This document shows, in pieces, positions 21,920-34,100 of a stretch of DNA of 64,000 bases. The notes beneath the pieces were generated by a model. It was not told where the DNA came from. It saw only the letters and a program-made list of their open reading frames with translations, and made no database searches. Made by a program: the position numbers and the translations under genes. The DNA comes from Rhea pennata (Eukaryota; Chordata; Aves; Rheiformes; Rheidae): assembly GCF_028389875.1 (NCBI RefSeq), contig NC_084678.1:16460899-16524898 (forward strand), read 5' to 3'. Positions within the stretch are counted from its first letter, which is position 1, and each line of letters opens with the position of its first letter.

Positions 21920-22430
21920 CTGCGCGCGGGCTCCGCTCCAGCGCCGCTCCGGCCCCCGCGGCTGCGGGCTCGGCCCGGCCCGGCCGCCCGCGGCGAGCCC
22001 GGCGGAGGGACAAAGCCGGCGGCGGGGCGCTGCCGCAGCCTCTCCGCGCCGGGGGCAGCGGGTGCTCCGGGCAGGCAGGGCTGCTGCCGGCGCAGGGGGC
22101 TGCACCCCAGAGCCCACGTTTTTAACGAAAAGGGAGGGATGGGGAGAAAGAGGGAGGGAGGGAGGCAGGAGCGCGCCTGGGCAGAACCAGCCCTAGCTGC
22201 CTGGTTTCTCCCACTGCGTAAAAGAAAAAAAAAATGAAAAAGAAAAAAAAAGAAATAGGAAAGAAAAAAGCAGGAGGAGAGGAGAGGGAAAAGGGAGAGA
22301 AAAGCAGCAAGCAAAAACCAAGCCGACACCTGAGAGCCCAGGGCCCCGCCCGCCCCCTCGGCTCCCGCAGCCGCCCACCGCGGCTCCGCACCCCCCCGGA
22401 GCCGCCTTGCACCCGCAAGCCCCCAGACAA
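21920..22430 (-). other. OPRL1: Predicted noncoding first exon and proximal promoter of OPRL1 (TSS not located)
   Basis: The 3' edge of the exon is set by the donor at 21920. The 5' edge cannot be placed, since no TATA box is evident and CpG-island promoters often start at several sites. Minus-strand frames here are GC-rich artefacts with no protein family. Transcription would run toward lower coordinates. Confidence 0.4.
22220..22304. repeat. Homopurine tract inside the OPRL1 promoter island
   Basis: The plus strand has 85 bases with only three pyrimidines (22235, 22256, 22271), first A-rich then AG-mixed (GGAGGAGAGGAGAGGG). Such tracts tend to exclude nucleosomes and can form triplex DNA; effect here is inference. 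Confidence 0.85.
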
Positions 22431-22530
22431 GGTGAGGGAGCAAAACTGAGGGGACGCTTTTTTAGAAAAGCGTCTCGGGGAAGCAAAATTCCTCCCTCCC
22501 CTCTCTCTCTTTCTCTGCAACAGTGCAACC

Positions 22531-25500
22531 TGAAGGCTGCACTACCGCCGGGGAGCCAGCACAGGGAATTTGACCTAGAAGTGACAAGCAGAGAGCAGAG
22601 AACAGGAGAGAAGAGACTTATTACCTAAAATTTAATGGCATTTGCTAAGGGCAGTTTTTGCAGCCCAAAACATTCTACAGTTAAGAACAGGGTTGCAGCA
22701 GCACATTTATTTTGAAATATGCAGAGGTAAATTCATTATGTTAAGGTGGATGATCCACACAAAGCTCAGCATGTCCCTGCCCTCCCAGATCTGGTCGGAT
22801 GGACTCAGTGCCTAGGCACTGCACGGCATCTTCAAGTCTGCTCTCAGCTCAACATATCCCCCTTTGCACAAACGGGGTGCAAAGAGGTCTTCAGGCTCCA
22901 TCCTCAGCTCAACCCCAGCTTAGGAATGAGTCAAGTGCTAAGAATTAGAGCCCTGTGGTCTGGTGCCTCCCTGTTCCAAACACCGACCAGGTTCCCTTGG
23001 AGAAGTCAATTCCCAACCATTTGTGCTGGGGTCTGGGGAAGCAAGCAGAGATGGGTCAGATATAACCAGCCCAAGGCATGTTACTGCTCACCCAGGAGGA
23101 GACTGGAACAGGAGGGAGACAGGCTCTTTGGGCAGCAAATTCTTCTCTTCCACAGCCTGCTGACAGCCCAGTGCAGAGCTGCTTGGGAACCCACCAGACT
23201 CATTCAGAGCCTACCCCTGACTGTTTTAATTCCACTTTAATGCATTTCTGGGGATTTACCACATAAGCCACACATACTTTACGTGTTAAATCAAGGCAGT
23301 TTTCCTCTTTCATAAGAATAGCTCCTAGCTCTGACAGGGAACAAGGGAAAAGCATGACCCACAGATGAAGCCGTCCTGTAAAATAGTCTTAGTCTTCAAA
23401 GAATTTTTTTTCAGTCAGTGCATTAACAAGAGTGTGAGATAAATACTAGACATTAATTGTTAATGGACTGATTTTCAAAGGCTGAAGGAAGGACAGCAGT
23501 AAATCAGGGCAGGAGAGTGTGGCTGGACAGCCCAGGAGCCTGTGGGAAAAGTGTTTGCAAATTCAGCTCTGCTCTCCTCTGCTGGCTCCCACCCCAATAA
23601 ATGCACTTAGCCCTTCAGATACCCATTTTATATTAATTCAGTGCAGCAAATACAACATGTTCCTCTATTTATCTTGTTGCAGTGGTTGTTTTGACTTGAC
23701 AGAGCCTAGTGTTTGCAGATGAGCAATGTGCAGGGCTGAAAAGAGGGGACTGGGTTTGCCACCTTCAACCACTAGGACATGGACCTCTGAGTCCCCCCCA
23801 ACACACACCACATATCCTCAGCCTTCCTAACCTACCTAATCCACCCTTAAAACTCCAGAAGCACTACTACAGTCTACCCAGTTGTGGATAAGCAAACTAC
23901 TTTAGCAACCTAGTTCAGTAACAAGTTACATCTATCTAGTTTCAACTAGGTTAACTTTTCACACACTGCCTCTTGGTGTGGGGGGATTTTTTCCAGAAAG
24001 CATCCCACAGCCACCTGCACTTTGCAATAGCAACAGCCCACTTTTTTCCCCTTTTCCTTTCAGGAGGTGAGAATGTCTGTCAGAGCTGTTTTGCCACCTT
24101 TAAAGCAGTATGCTGCTCTGTTTTAATCAAGGCCATCAAGAGCAGAGAATTAATTCTACAAGATGCAAAATCATTCTTCACACAGAAAAGCAACTCAGCT
24201 AGAGAGGGGGAGAGGGAGGGAGGCTTGTTGGGAGATGCAGAGCATGTCCAGGATGGACCAAGTTGGAAAGGAAAGGCAGGAGATCCAGCTGCTGCTCCCA
24301 GGATGGCAGGTGGCTGCCAGGCATCTGCCAGATGCTAGTTAGCAGCTTTTGCACCCTAACCACTGCCAAAGCACCAGTGGGCAAAATCTCTGGACATTAA
24401 TAATTGCATGTTATAAATTTGGCAACCAACCGCAACATGCACACACAGGGCAGTGTACAGCCTCATTCCTCCCACCACCGTCCACAACATAACCCCGAGG
24501 ATGACTTGTTAACATGCACTGTTCCCACCAAAACCAAGGGCATTTCAGTGCGTTACCACTAGTGATCCTACTCACTCCAATTATCCTAAAACTGGGCTCA
24601 AGCCATTTGCTACAAAGAAAGCAGCTAGATTTGCTCTTTGTATGAATGTTTAACAAAAATTAGCATAAAAGGTCTGATCAATGGTTCCTTTTTCCCATAG
24701 TCAACTGTTCATTCCTTGTAATCCCCCCCCTCCAAGTTCATCCTTCCTACAAAAATTGTCCTAGAAACACGGGAAATGCCAGCATCCACTCAGTCCCACA
24801 CCAGCCAGCATTACTCTGAGCTCCGAGATGCATCACTGCTCCCTCCACCAAGCCCACGGTTAGCACGGATGTTAACTTTGCAGCTGGTAGGAGAGCACAG
24901 CACCAGCCCTTGCTGCAGCTTTCAACAAAGCATCAAGGAAACAGTCAGACCTGGTATTGGGGTGAATTAAAAATCTGCACAACAGCTACAAAAGCTATAG
25001 AGCAAGCGCTCCTTCAGAACTGCAAAAATGCCCAGAAGAGACAGAACAGTATTTAGGGCAGCCAAGCTGTGAAAGAGTAAGGGGTACAGGGAAGAGTACA
25101 GGAAAAAAAAAAAAAAAAATCACTGCTCAACCTTGCACTGGCTCCAGAAGAAAGAGCAAGAGACATTTGATTCAGTATAGGAAAACTTCAGTATATTAAA
25201 AAAAAAAATCACAAATCTATGGCAAACAGCTAGACCATCGGAGAAACCAGCAGGAAGTAAGAAGGAAAGGTCAGAGCAGAATGGAAGAAGCTCAAAAAAT
25301 GCCTCCCCAGAGTCCTTTCTACCAGGCAATTCTGCAGTATTTTGCAGAGATAGTGCTGACAAACTCTTTTTCCCTGCAATATGTTTTAAATCACACAACA
25401 AGGCAAAGCAAGAGGGATCCCAAAAGCAAATTATCCATCTCCCATCACTGAAGGACTAGTTTGAAGAATGATAAATAACATCTTTTAAGGGGGACATTGA

Positions 25501-28074
25501 CTTCTTCAATATTTGCAATATATATTCATTGTAGCATCTGTATTTGCTTCATTAGACTCCTTTTAGAGATGGTAGAAATTTCCATTGACTCTTTTTAACA
25601 ATCTTAAGCATCAGAACTAGGACAAACAAACAAACAAAAAAAAAAATCACTGTGCTCAAAGCTCCAGCTGGGGCCTGGGAACAAATGCAGTGCAGGGAGG
25701 GAAAAGTCCCTCCTCCATAGCCCCAAAGCCTCCATTTCTCCCCCACAAGCACTGAGCTCTTGGGAAGAGCACAGCTGAGACAGGGCCTTGGGAGAGGACG
25801 AGCCCATGCAGTGGGACAAGGGTGCAGGGTACCGCTCATTTTACAGGAGAGGCACCAGTCTCCCATAGAGCCCATCTGCTTTTGAACCCTGCTATAAAAA
25901 CAAGCCCAGGCGCTTGCTTACAGCGAGCTTTGAGCTCAGCCCCCCCGCGCTAACCCTTCCTGGTGTGCCTGAACACGCTGCCTGCTCTCGACGCTCGCCG
26001 CACCAGGCATCGCAGGGATCCGCGCACGCTCTTCTCCTGAAAACTGGATGCCACTGCATCCCTGCTGTCTGCAAGCAAGGACTGGTCTGTAGGAACAGGA
26101 ATATTATACAATAAAACAATTTCATGCGAGAAACAGCTGCTCCCTAGGGGCATCTTGGCAGCAGAGCTGAAGTCAATTGATTCCTCCTTGCTAGAATAGT
26201 AGGACAGTGAGATAAGTATAATTTGTGGCCATCTCCAAGCTCAAACATACAAGAAATCTTCCTACTTCTCTTCCATCCCTCTGTGCATTTACCCTCAAGT
26301 TCCCAAATACAGGAGCCCACAGTGTTACCACACAAGAAGTGCATCAGATCCTGCCATATACCCTGCAGCCGTGCAGCAGGGGAGAAGAAAGCCATTCAGC
26401 TTCCAAAGCCTGAGCGCCACCTCGCAGGATGAAGTGCTCCTGCCCTCCTGCAGCCCCTCCAGGCTTTCGGCACACCCTGCTCGTGAAACATGTCAAAAGG
26501 GAGATCAAGGGTCCAAGCCCCTTAGGCTACAATGTACAAGTGGCTGAGGTAAGGAGAATACCAAATCTGCTTAATGGTAGCAGCTGCCTTCATTTTGGAT
26601 AATGCAGTCTTCAGCACTCACTGCTTACAAGTAATTAGAGTTTTTGGTGACAGTACAATCCACTCATTTAGAGCAAAATCCCTCAAGCTCTAACAGGAGA
26701 AAGAGCACACAGTGCTACTCACTGTTGTTCTATTGTTTACCATCATTATTTGCAATTTTCCAGGGAGTGATCATTTCAGGTGATTGAGGATGAAGCCATT
26801 AAAAATCCTCTGCAGATTCATACTTTTCCTGTCTCATTCCTCCTCTCAGTCTCAAAACTACAGACCCCAAACTGAGAAAATCCCTCCACTTTTCAGAGAC
26901 AGAAACCTCCTCCTATTGCCTCAAATATTTGCCATCTTTCTGGGAATCAGCACCTGGCATCCTGGGCTTACTATCTGCCAGTCCCAAGTTGCCTTCCTGC
27001 CACAGCAGCACATAAAGGAGGAAACGTTTGCCCTGAAGACCTTAGTCCAGATGCCAGGAGAGGGAGGATCTGATTTAGGAAAAAGCAGCATGGTTTACAG
27101 AGGTATTAGGTAAACCGGTGCAGAGAAGCAGGTGATGAATTCTGATCCTAAAAGCCCCATCCCAGCATATAAATCTCTTGTCCCTTGGGGAGGGGAACAT
27201 CTGTGCCCAATGATCTCTGCAGAAGCCCTTCAAAGTAAGGAACTGCTCATCACCTCTGGGCTGCCCCAACTTCACATCATGAACAGTTTAACAGCTTTGA
27301 GGACACACACACACAGACAGACTAGCACCAGGATATTCAGTGTCCTTTTGCTGTTTACCTCCCGCTGACTGTGCTCACTCCCCTCAAAGCAGTGTCACTC
27401 AAGATCTTGCAGTTATTTGGATCAATAGCAACAGATGCCCGATAACTTCCTTGTGGACATTTGCTTTCAGTTTTGACCCCCTGAACAGTCTCAAAATATA
27501 TTCCTACATCCTCATTCTATTTTCTTGCAAGAGGAAGGCACAGCTATTCATCAAAAAAAAAAAAAATCCAAGTTGCTGTAGAGGGAAATACATTCCCTTT
27601 TATTTTTCTGAGATAGGGATGCCTGCCTTGAAAAGACTCAACTCTATCAAATCTGTAACTAGGAAAAAGGAGGAGGAAGAGAAGGGAGAAAAGGAAGACA
27701 AATGTCTGAAACATCAGGTAGGCACAGATTATTATGTAAATAATATGCAGCAAGCAGCACATATATCCTGGGTTCTCACATATGCTATTTATGTTGCTGT
27801 CATGTTCACTCTGAAGATGTCATGCAAAAAAGCCATGGCAGAAGTACTATATGTGCTCTCCAGGTCCCCATAATTTTATGTGGGATTGAGAGTGAGCAGC
27901 TCCATCAGGGAGAATCTGGTTTCAGCAGAGCTGTGCTACCTTTCAGGAGCCAAGAACTGGGGCATGAAAATTTGACAGAAGAAGAAAACACTTCTAGATT
28001 TGATTCACAGAGATGCCAGCAACGTTGCCCAGACCCATACCCACATGCTGGTGTACAAGTGACATCCTTATCAC
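22531..28074. other. Unassigned sequence upstream of OPRL1
   Basis: No coding gene is recognised on either strand. An A17 tract lies at 25103-25119 and a CA microsatellite near 27304-27316. RGS19, the divergent neighbour of OPRL1 in mammals, would be expected on the plus strand around here, but no RGS-domain reading frame was seen. Confidence 0.55.
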
Positions 28075-28104
28075 GGGGGGGGGGGGGGGGGGGGGGAGGG
28101 GGGG
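28075..28104. repeat. G-rich homopolymer, 22 G + A + 7 G
   Basis: Seen directly: an almost pure G tract of 30 bases on the plus strand, followed by GGGCAGG. It has strong G-quadruplex potential. Length is likely to vary between individuals and may be imprecise in the assembly. Confidence 0.95.
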
Positions 28105-31100
28105 ACAGGGCAGGACAACAGGTCTCCACAAGATGAGCCATGCCAGAGAGGCCCACAAGCATGGCAACATCCCCAGCAGCAGGAAGGGCACTTCAGAGCC
28201 ATGAAAAGCCCCAGCCCTGCAAGACCTGGTCCTCTGCACAGCCAAAGCCCAGAGCATTTACTGAAATAACCATTAGCTCCAACCCTGAAGGCAGCTTCTT
28301 CTTTGCTCTGCCCCAACCTCCTCCTGACTGAGCTCCAAGCACATTCTACCAAGGATTAACAGTATCAAGAGGCCAAATTTGGACATGTATTAAGTACAAT
28401 AGCTCCAGATACAGCAAGCAGAGAAGGTGGCTCCCCTCCTATCTGCAGGGAGCTCACTGCTCCCATGGAAGAGGTTTTGCAAACAGAGCAAGCCAGAAGC
28501 TTCAGGCATGCACTTGGACTGTGCCTACCACCCTCCTCCACATCCTCCCTGCCCCAGCATCTCTCCTGCAGGCACAGGACAGCCAAAAAACAAAAGGGTA
28601 GGTACAGCCTTCCTCTACAAAAGTAATACCTACCTCCAGCAAGAAACTCTTCTGCCTTTCCCCAACCCAGGCAGAGTCTTACCTGGAACTGGCTCATCCC
28701 AACAAGCCATCAGAATAGATATGCACTTCTCCTCCTTCACACCTTTCCCTCTATCAAACAAGCTACCCTGGTCTCACACAGCCCTTTTATCCTTCACCAG
28801 CCCTACCTGAGACACCTGTGCTCATCACATGTGTCCAGTCAGCCTCACCACCTGGAGAGGCAGCAGCTGAGCAGGCTATGTTCTACCCCTCTCCAAGGGC
28901 TCTTCAAGCCTGAGCAAAGTTTATTGCAAAAATGGTGCAATGACAACTTGGAAATTTTGAGGGGCTTCCAGACGTGGTTCAGTAAAGGCTCCAGTGCTTG
29001 AATTAACCGTGTGTGATTAAATCAGGCTTTTGAATGGGAAAAATCATGTGAAAAGTCTCTGAGGATCAGATACCCTACTGCAACTTCTAGTACTGGGCTC
29101 TTAGATGTAGAAGAAAAATAAATAGAGTGGTGTTATTTAGACATTTTTCTACTAGGAAACATGAAGCTCTTAAAAGTCCCCTTGTGACAAGGCAGCCCTC
29201 AGCACACCATTGCCTTGGTTCAGGTTATCCTGTAGTGGGCTTGAGGCGTAAATGGTGGTTGATGAGGTGTAAATCAGAGGCTGGGCAAAGCAGCAGGGCT
29301 GGAAATTCAAGTGTGGCATGGGACTCCCTTCGGGTGCTAATGGGCAGCATTGCTCAGTTCTTCATATGGGAACCTAACGCTGGGGCTCATGGGCATCATT
29401 GCAAAGAGATGTGCACACTTCAGGTGCAAGGGGACAACTCTTCCCTGATCAGGTCCACACAGGGACATCCCGTGCTACAGGTTGGCACTGGAGAAGGACT
29501 GGGGCCAGGAGAGGGGCTGCCATCGGCAGTGGCAGCAGGAGGGCTGAGGATAGCACTCTGCAAAAGCTCCTGGTGGTGGGAAGAGGGAGGATAAGGCCCA
29601 GCATTGCACCTTGTAGAGGCAAATCCGGCCTCGCATCATGGCAGTAGTAGGGGGCAGCAGTGATGACAGGCTGAACTCAGGCACCTGCAGAGCCCAAGCC
29701 CACTCCCTACACAGGGCAGACGCTGGTGGAGCAGCACCATCAGCCAAGTAGGGAGGAGAGATGGAAACAGGCAGAGAGACCCTGATAACATGCCACCCCT
29801 TCTCCCTCACTTGACCAACAGTGAGCATCTGAGGAAGATGATGATGATGAAAACATGCCCTTTCGGGGAAAGACAGACACAAGAGAGGATGCACAACATC
29901 AGATGCTTCTCAGAGGTGAAGAGTTTGAAATGTTCCCAAAAGGTGATCTACTGCAGAAACGGCTGACCAAGGCCATAGGGCACTGCAAGGTCTGATCACA
30001 TGTTACAGAGAGGCCATCCACACCAGTCCTTCCACCATGCCATATATGCTGGCCTTACGTATTTTGCTGTGTATATTTGCTAAGTCCTTGCTACCATCTA
30101 CCCTCCATAACAATATTACTGGAAAAACTGCTTCATGCTCCACCAAATCACTCATTAACAGTTGCTTGTCTCCTGGGTCAATAGTGGGGTACAGCTGTAT
30201 CTCAGCACCTCATCGTCTCCCTCCAGTAGGGGAGATTCTCTTGCCTCTAGCTCAGTCCCAGTTTCTGAACCTCTCATTACTTCCCCCAAATTGCCCACAG
30301 AATCATTTTGCTTTATATCTTCTGCTTTTTCCAGATTTGTGCCATCCATCACCTCCAACGAAGCAGTATCAGGTTGAGTCCGTCTCCCAGAATAGCGTGA
30401 GCTCATCGCCAGAGGCAGAATCTGCCAGTGAGGCTTATCACAGAAACAAGGATTGACTTTTTACACTGCGCTTCTACCAAAATCCAGGCAGTGCTGCAAA
30501 CTCTACAAACTTGTTTACTAAGTGGATGGAGCAGGGAAGATACCAGGCTAAAACACAGGAGGCAAGCCTAAGGAGCAGCTCAAAGAGGCCAAAGTCCCTC
30601 GGCCTTGCAACACACTGTCGCAGTGTGAGAAGAGCTGCATTAAGGAAAATTGTCCAAGTCGAGAGCAACTGCAGCACTGTCATCAGAAAGCAGCATCCCA
30701 CCTGATGGATGAGGCACCCACAACATTCAACCAGATGCACTGAAGCCCTACCTGCAGCAGCAGCTTTCCAACCTGTCCCCTCTCCAGCATCAGCACAGGC
30801 CCAAGGATCCCCATTCCCATTCCTAGTTTTTGCAGAACCGGTGGTATTTTATTTACTCTGTTCCAGACAGTCCAGCTCTGCTCCAAACTGGATCATATTT
30901 CCCCTGGAAATAGTCCCAGATTTATTGAGAAATTCTAATAACATCCCCAAGTGCTAAAGCTTTCTGAGACCATGGACATGCCCAGGTGTTGCTCAGTCTT
31001 ATCTAAACATCTGCTGTGATCAAAGGGTAAAATACCTGTGAAATATGAAAACCTGGGAAATTTTATATGCTTTTTTTCATAAATGAAATTTTACTATTAG

Positions 31101-34100
31101 TTTGGGGGGTTTTGCACTACTCAGAAGTATATCAGACTCAATTTAGTAAGTAAGAGAGGTTTCCTGACCCTTCAGCATGCTCTGTGGGACAGGAAAGCTC
31201 TTTTCCCCTCAGTTTTCATCTGGATGTCTGAGCACCAACTCTCTGCATTTTGGAGTGATAAAAGAGACACTGGCTGTCTCATGATTTCTGAAATAAGCAC
31301 CATATGCTGCCCAAGCTTTCACTGTGTATTCATATATCCGTCATTTACCAATGCTGGCTGTCCTGGGAAGCTACTCCCAAAAGTTCTTCTTAAGGTTTCT
31401 CCACGGCTGAGGTTTGGTGAAGGTGGATTAGGTCTCCGTTCTGCCTTGAGGGTCAGTCCATGTTGAGAGTTCAGACTCAAGAGCAGCTAAATCTCCCAGT
31501 TGTTCTTGAAATAAAATCAATTGTCCAAAATTATAGCGCTCTGTTGAGATCTTACCTTTGTATGAGGTCACTCTTCAAGATGGAACATCATCTCACGCCA
31601 TTACTGTTTTATGAAAATTTGAATGGAGAGCTGAGGAAAAGGAAAGGCAAAATAAATGGCATTTTTAATATCACTCCTGGAGCTCAGAGGCAATTATACT
31701 TGGAAAGATTTGGATTTGTGCCTTCCTGCATTTCGGAGGGGATTGTATGAAGGGTCTGTCCAAGTCTAGTTCACAAGTTACATAATAGAAATGAAACAGT
31801 AACAAATCTGGATTTTTTTTTTCACTTTCCAAGAGTCCTTCCCCAGATTAATACTCCGGGAATGTAATTTATAAGCTAACAAACTCCAATCATCTGTGGA
31901 CATTGATTTTTCAGAGGACATGGATTAGATTTTATGATGAACTTGGCTTTGCTTCTACTAACTTTAAACTAGATATTACAGCAGTTCAGAGCTGCAATCA
32001 CTGAAAGTGGGGGTTAAAATTTGCCTAAGGATGCCTTCAGTTGCCTCCTCACTGTGATTCTTGGAGTATGACAGTTACATTTAAATGATTAAATCAGGCT
32101 GCCATTATTCCTGTCCTCCTTACCCTATTTTTTTTCGTTTAGGCCTTCAGGTGTTGAACCATTATAGAGTAGCACCTATGCTTCCCATTAAAAATCCTAA
32201 AACCTGCAATATGGGCTACTTTGAACCTCCTGCCCGCCTCCTCCTGAGCTCTTTCGTCATTTTGCAGATCCCATTAAAACCAGCAGGTGATGCTGAAGCA
32301 GAAAACATGGAGTTCATTATGCCTTCTATTAGGCTTTTACTTTCCTTCCATAAAACTCGCAAGTGAGAAAGATACTGTGATCTTCGTGGGGGATTTAGAA
32401 AGTGTAGGATATAAATGACGACATGCAGCATATGGCTTTGTTCTCGCTGTCTAGTCAACTCTTCAGACCCAGCTAATACACATGGGTTTTCTCATACATA
32501 GAATATAGTGAGGACATTTGGAAAAAAAATTAAAGGAACTTTTCTCTTCTGGAAGGTTAATGGGTTCTAAGCTTTCCTTGAACTGACCTTCTTGCAGCAT
32601 TTTCAAAGCCCCACAGTTGCACTTTCCTGACCTTGCTTTGATGTTCTCAGTGTGCGACAGGCATCACGTTTCCCCCTCGCAAGCATGCAGGTGTTAGTGT
32701 GACCGGGGCAGTAAGCAGCTGTGTTGAGAGAAGAGACTCGTGTTCAGCATGTTACTAACTTCCAGTGCATTCCTCCGCAGACAAAAGCTGGTGAAGCAGA
32801 TGACCTAGATAAAGAGGAGGTGGCTTTTCCAAGACATGCCCCATCAGCAGTTTTGGGGAGTCATCTTCATTTGCAAGACTCACTGGCTAGTTATCTCGAT
32901 GGTCTTCCCTACAAGAAGCTTGAACATTGCGAAGGTTAACAATGCTACAGATGCCCCTCTCTGGGATTTTTGTATGTCTTTACTGTTTGATTTAATTCTG
33001 CACCTAAATGTTTCGGTAGAGGTCTCAGCCTATGACATATATCTCATAAAGAGAAGGAGAAATCGATGGAACCAGGGACAAATGCCCAAATAAAATCCTT
33101 TGCTGTCTTAACATTAAGGCCATCCAAGTATAAATTCGATGAGAATCATCACTAAATACCAGCAAAAGCCCTTGCTATTGCCAGCATTCACTGAGACATA
33201 AAATGCTCTAACATCCTTCTCCAGCATCCCACAATGGCAGAGGAACGCTGATGCCTGCACAAGCTCCCCATAATGTCTCATCTCCATCTAGCCAAGGCAC
33301 ACACATGTGGTCAGTCTGGACCACGTTCAGATGTGTCCCAGATGTGTCCTCCCTCTTTTCCTTGGTGTGCTCCAAGTGCCACAGCTTAATGGAGAGTTCA
33401 TCTACCTCTCCTCACCAGCACTCACCGAGCGAAGAGCAGGCATTGACAGCAAGGCCCTGCCAATGTGGTGGCACACTTGCTCTGCAAACATTCACCTCTC
33501 CACAAACGTTCACTCCTGTAACTGGAGCTGACGCAGTCTGAATGCCTGACTCGCCTTCCGCTGTGTGTCTCTGTCACCCATCTAAAGTGCAAAGAGGGAG
33601 TCACATGGGCTAAATGGCTTTTGCCTTCTGCAGCTGGCCTGCTGATGTACCCCAGGAGGGATAACTGGTTTTATTCCCCTGGCCATCCCTTAGTTTTCCC
33701 TTAATTGACTTTTGAAGGCAGCTCAGGCATGCGATGCCTGCTAATTCTGTTCAGACAAAATCAAAAATTGAATCACTAGACTTACCAGAAACATTAAACT
33801 GTGGGGAGGAGACACTTGATAGGCAGCCTCCACTCCAGGGGATGGAAAATGCAAAAGATCTTCCTGACAGGCAGTGACATTTGCAAACGTTGCCAAATTT
33901 CATTATCTGAAGGGGAAACATCTTTGATATTTCAAGGGAAGAGTTAGACATTCTTAGTCTTGCTCTTCTCACCACCAAGGCTCATACGTCCAAGAGGGCA
34001 TGAAAGTGGACAGCAGCAAGCTGGCCAGTGGCTCCGCAAAACCCCGGTTTCTGAATATTATATTTGCAACACCGTACAAACAAGGAACTGTGGACTGCAA

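Larger units (their letters stand above)
21690..22430. promoter_or_regulatory. CpG island at the OPRL1 5' end
   Basis: Dense CG dinucleotides and GC boxes run across this segment, for example GCCCGGCCCGGCCGCCCGCG near 21970. The only break is a homopurine tract at 22220-22304. Its position immediately upstream of the first coding exon makes it the likely promoter. The plus-strand 243-codon frame across it is a by-product of stop-poor GC-rich sequence. Confidence 0.75.

Noticed and set aside
21465..22196. Longest reading frame in the window, 243 codons on the plus strand
   Set aside because: It is antisense to OPRL1 exon 1 and runs through a CpG island; composition (Arg, Ala, Gly, Pro) reflects GC content, with no domain.
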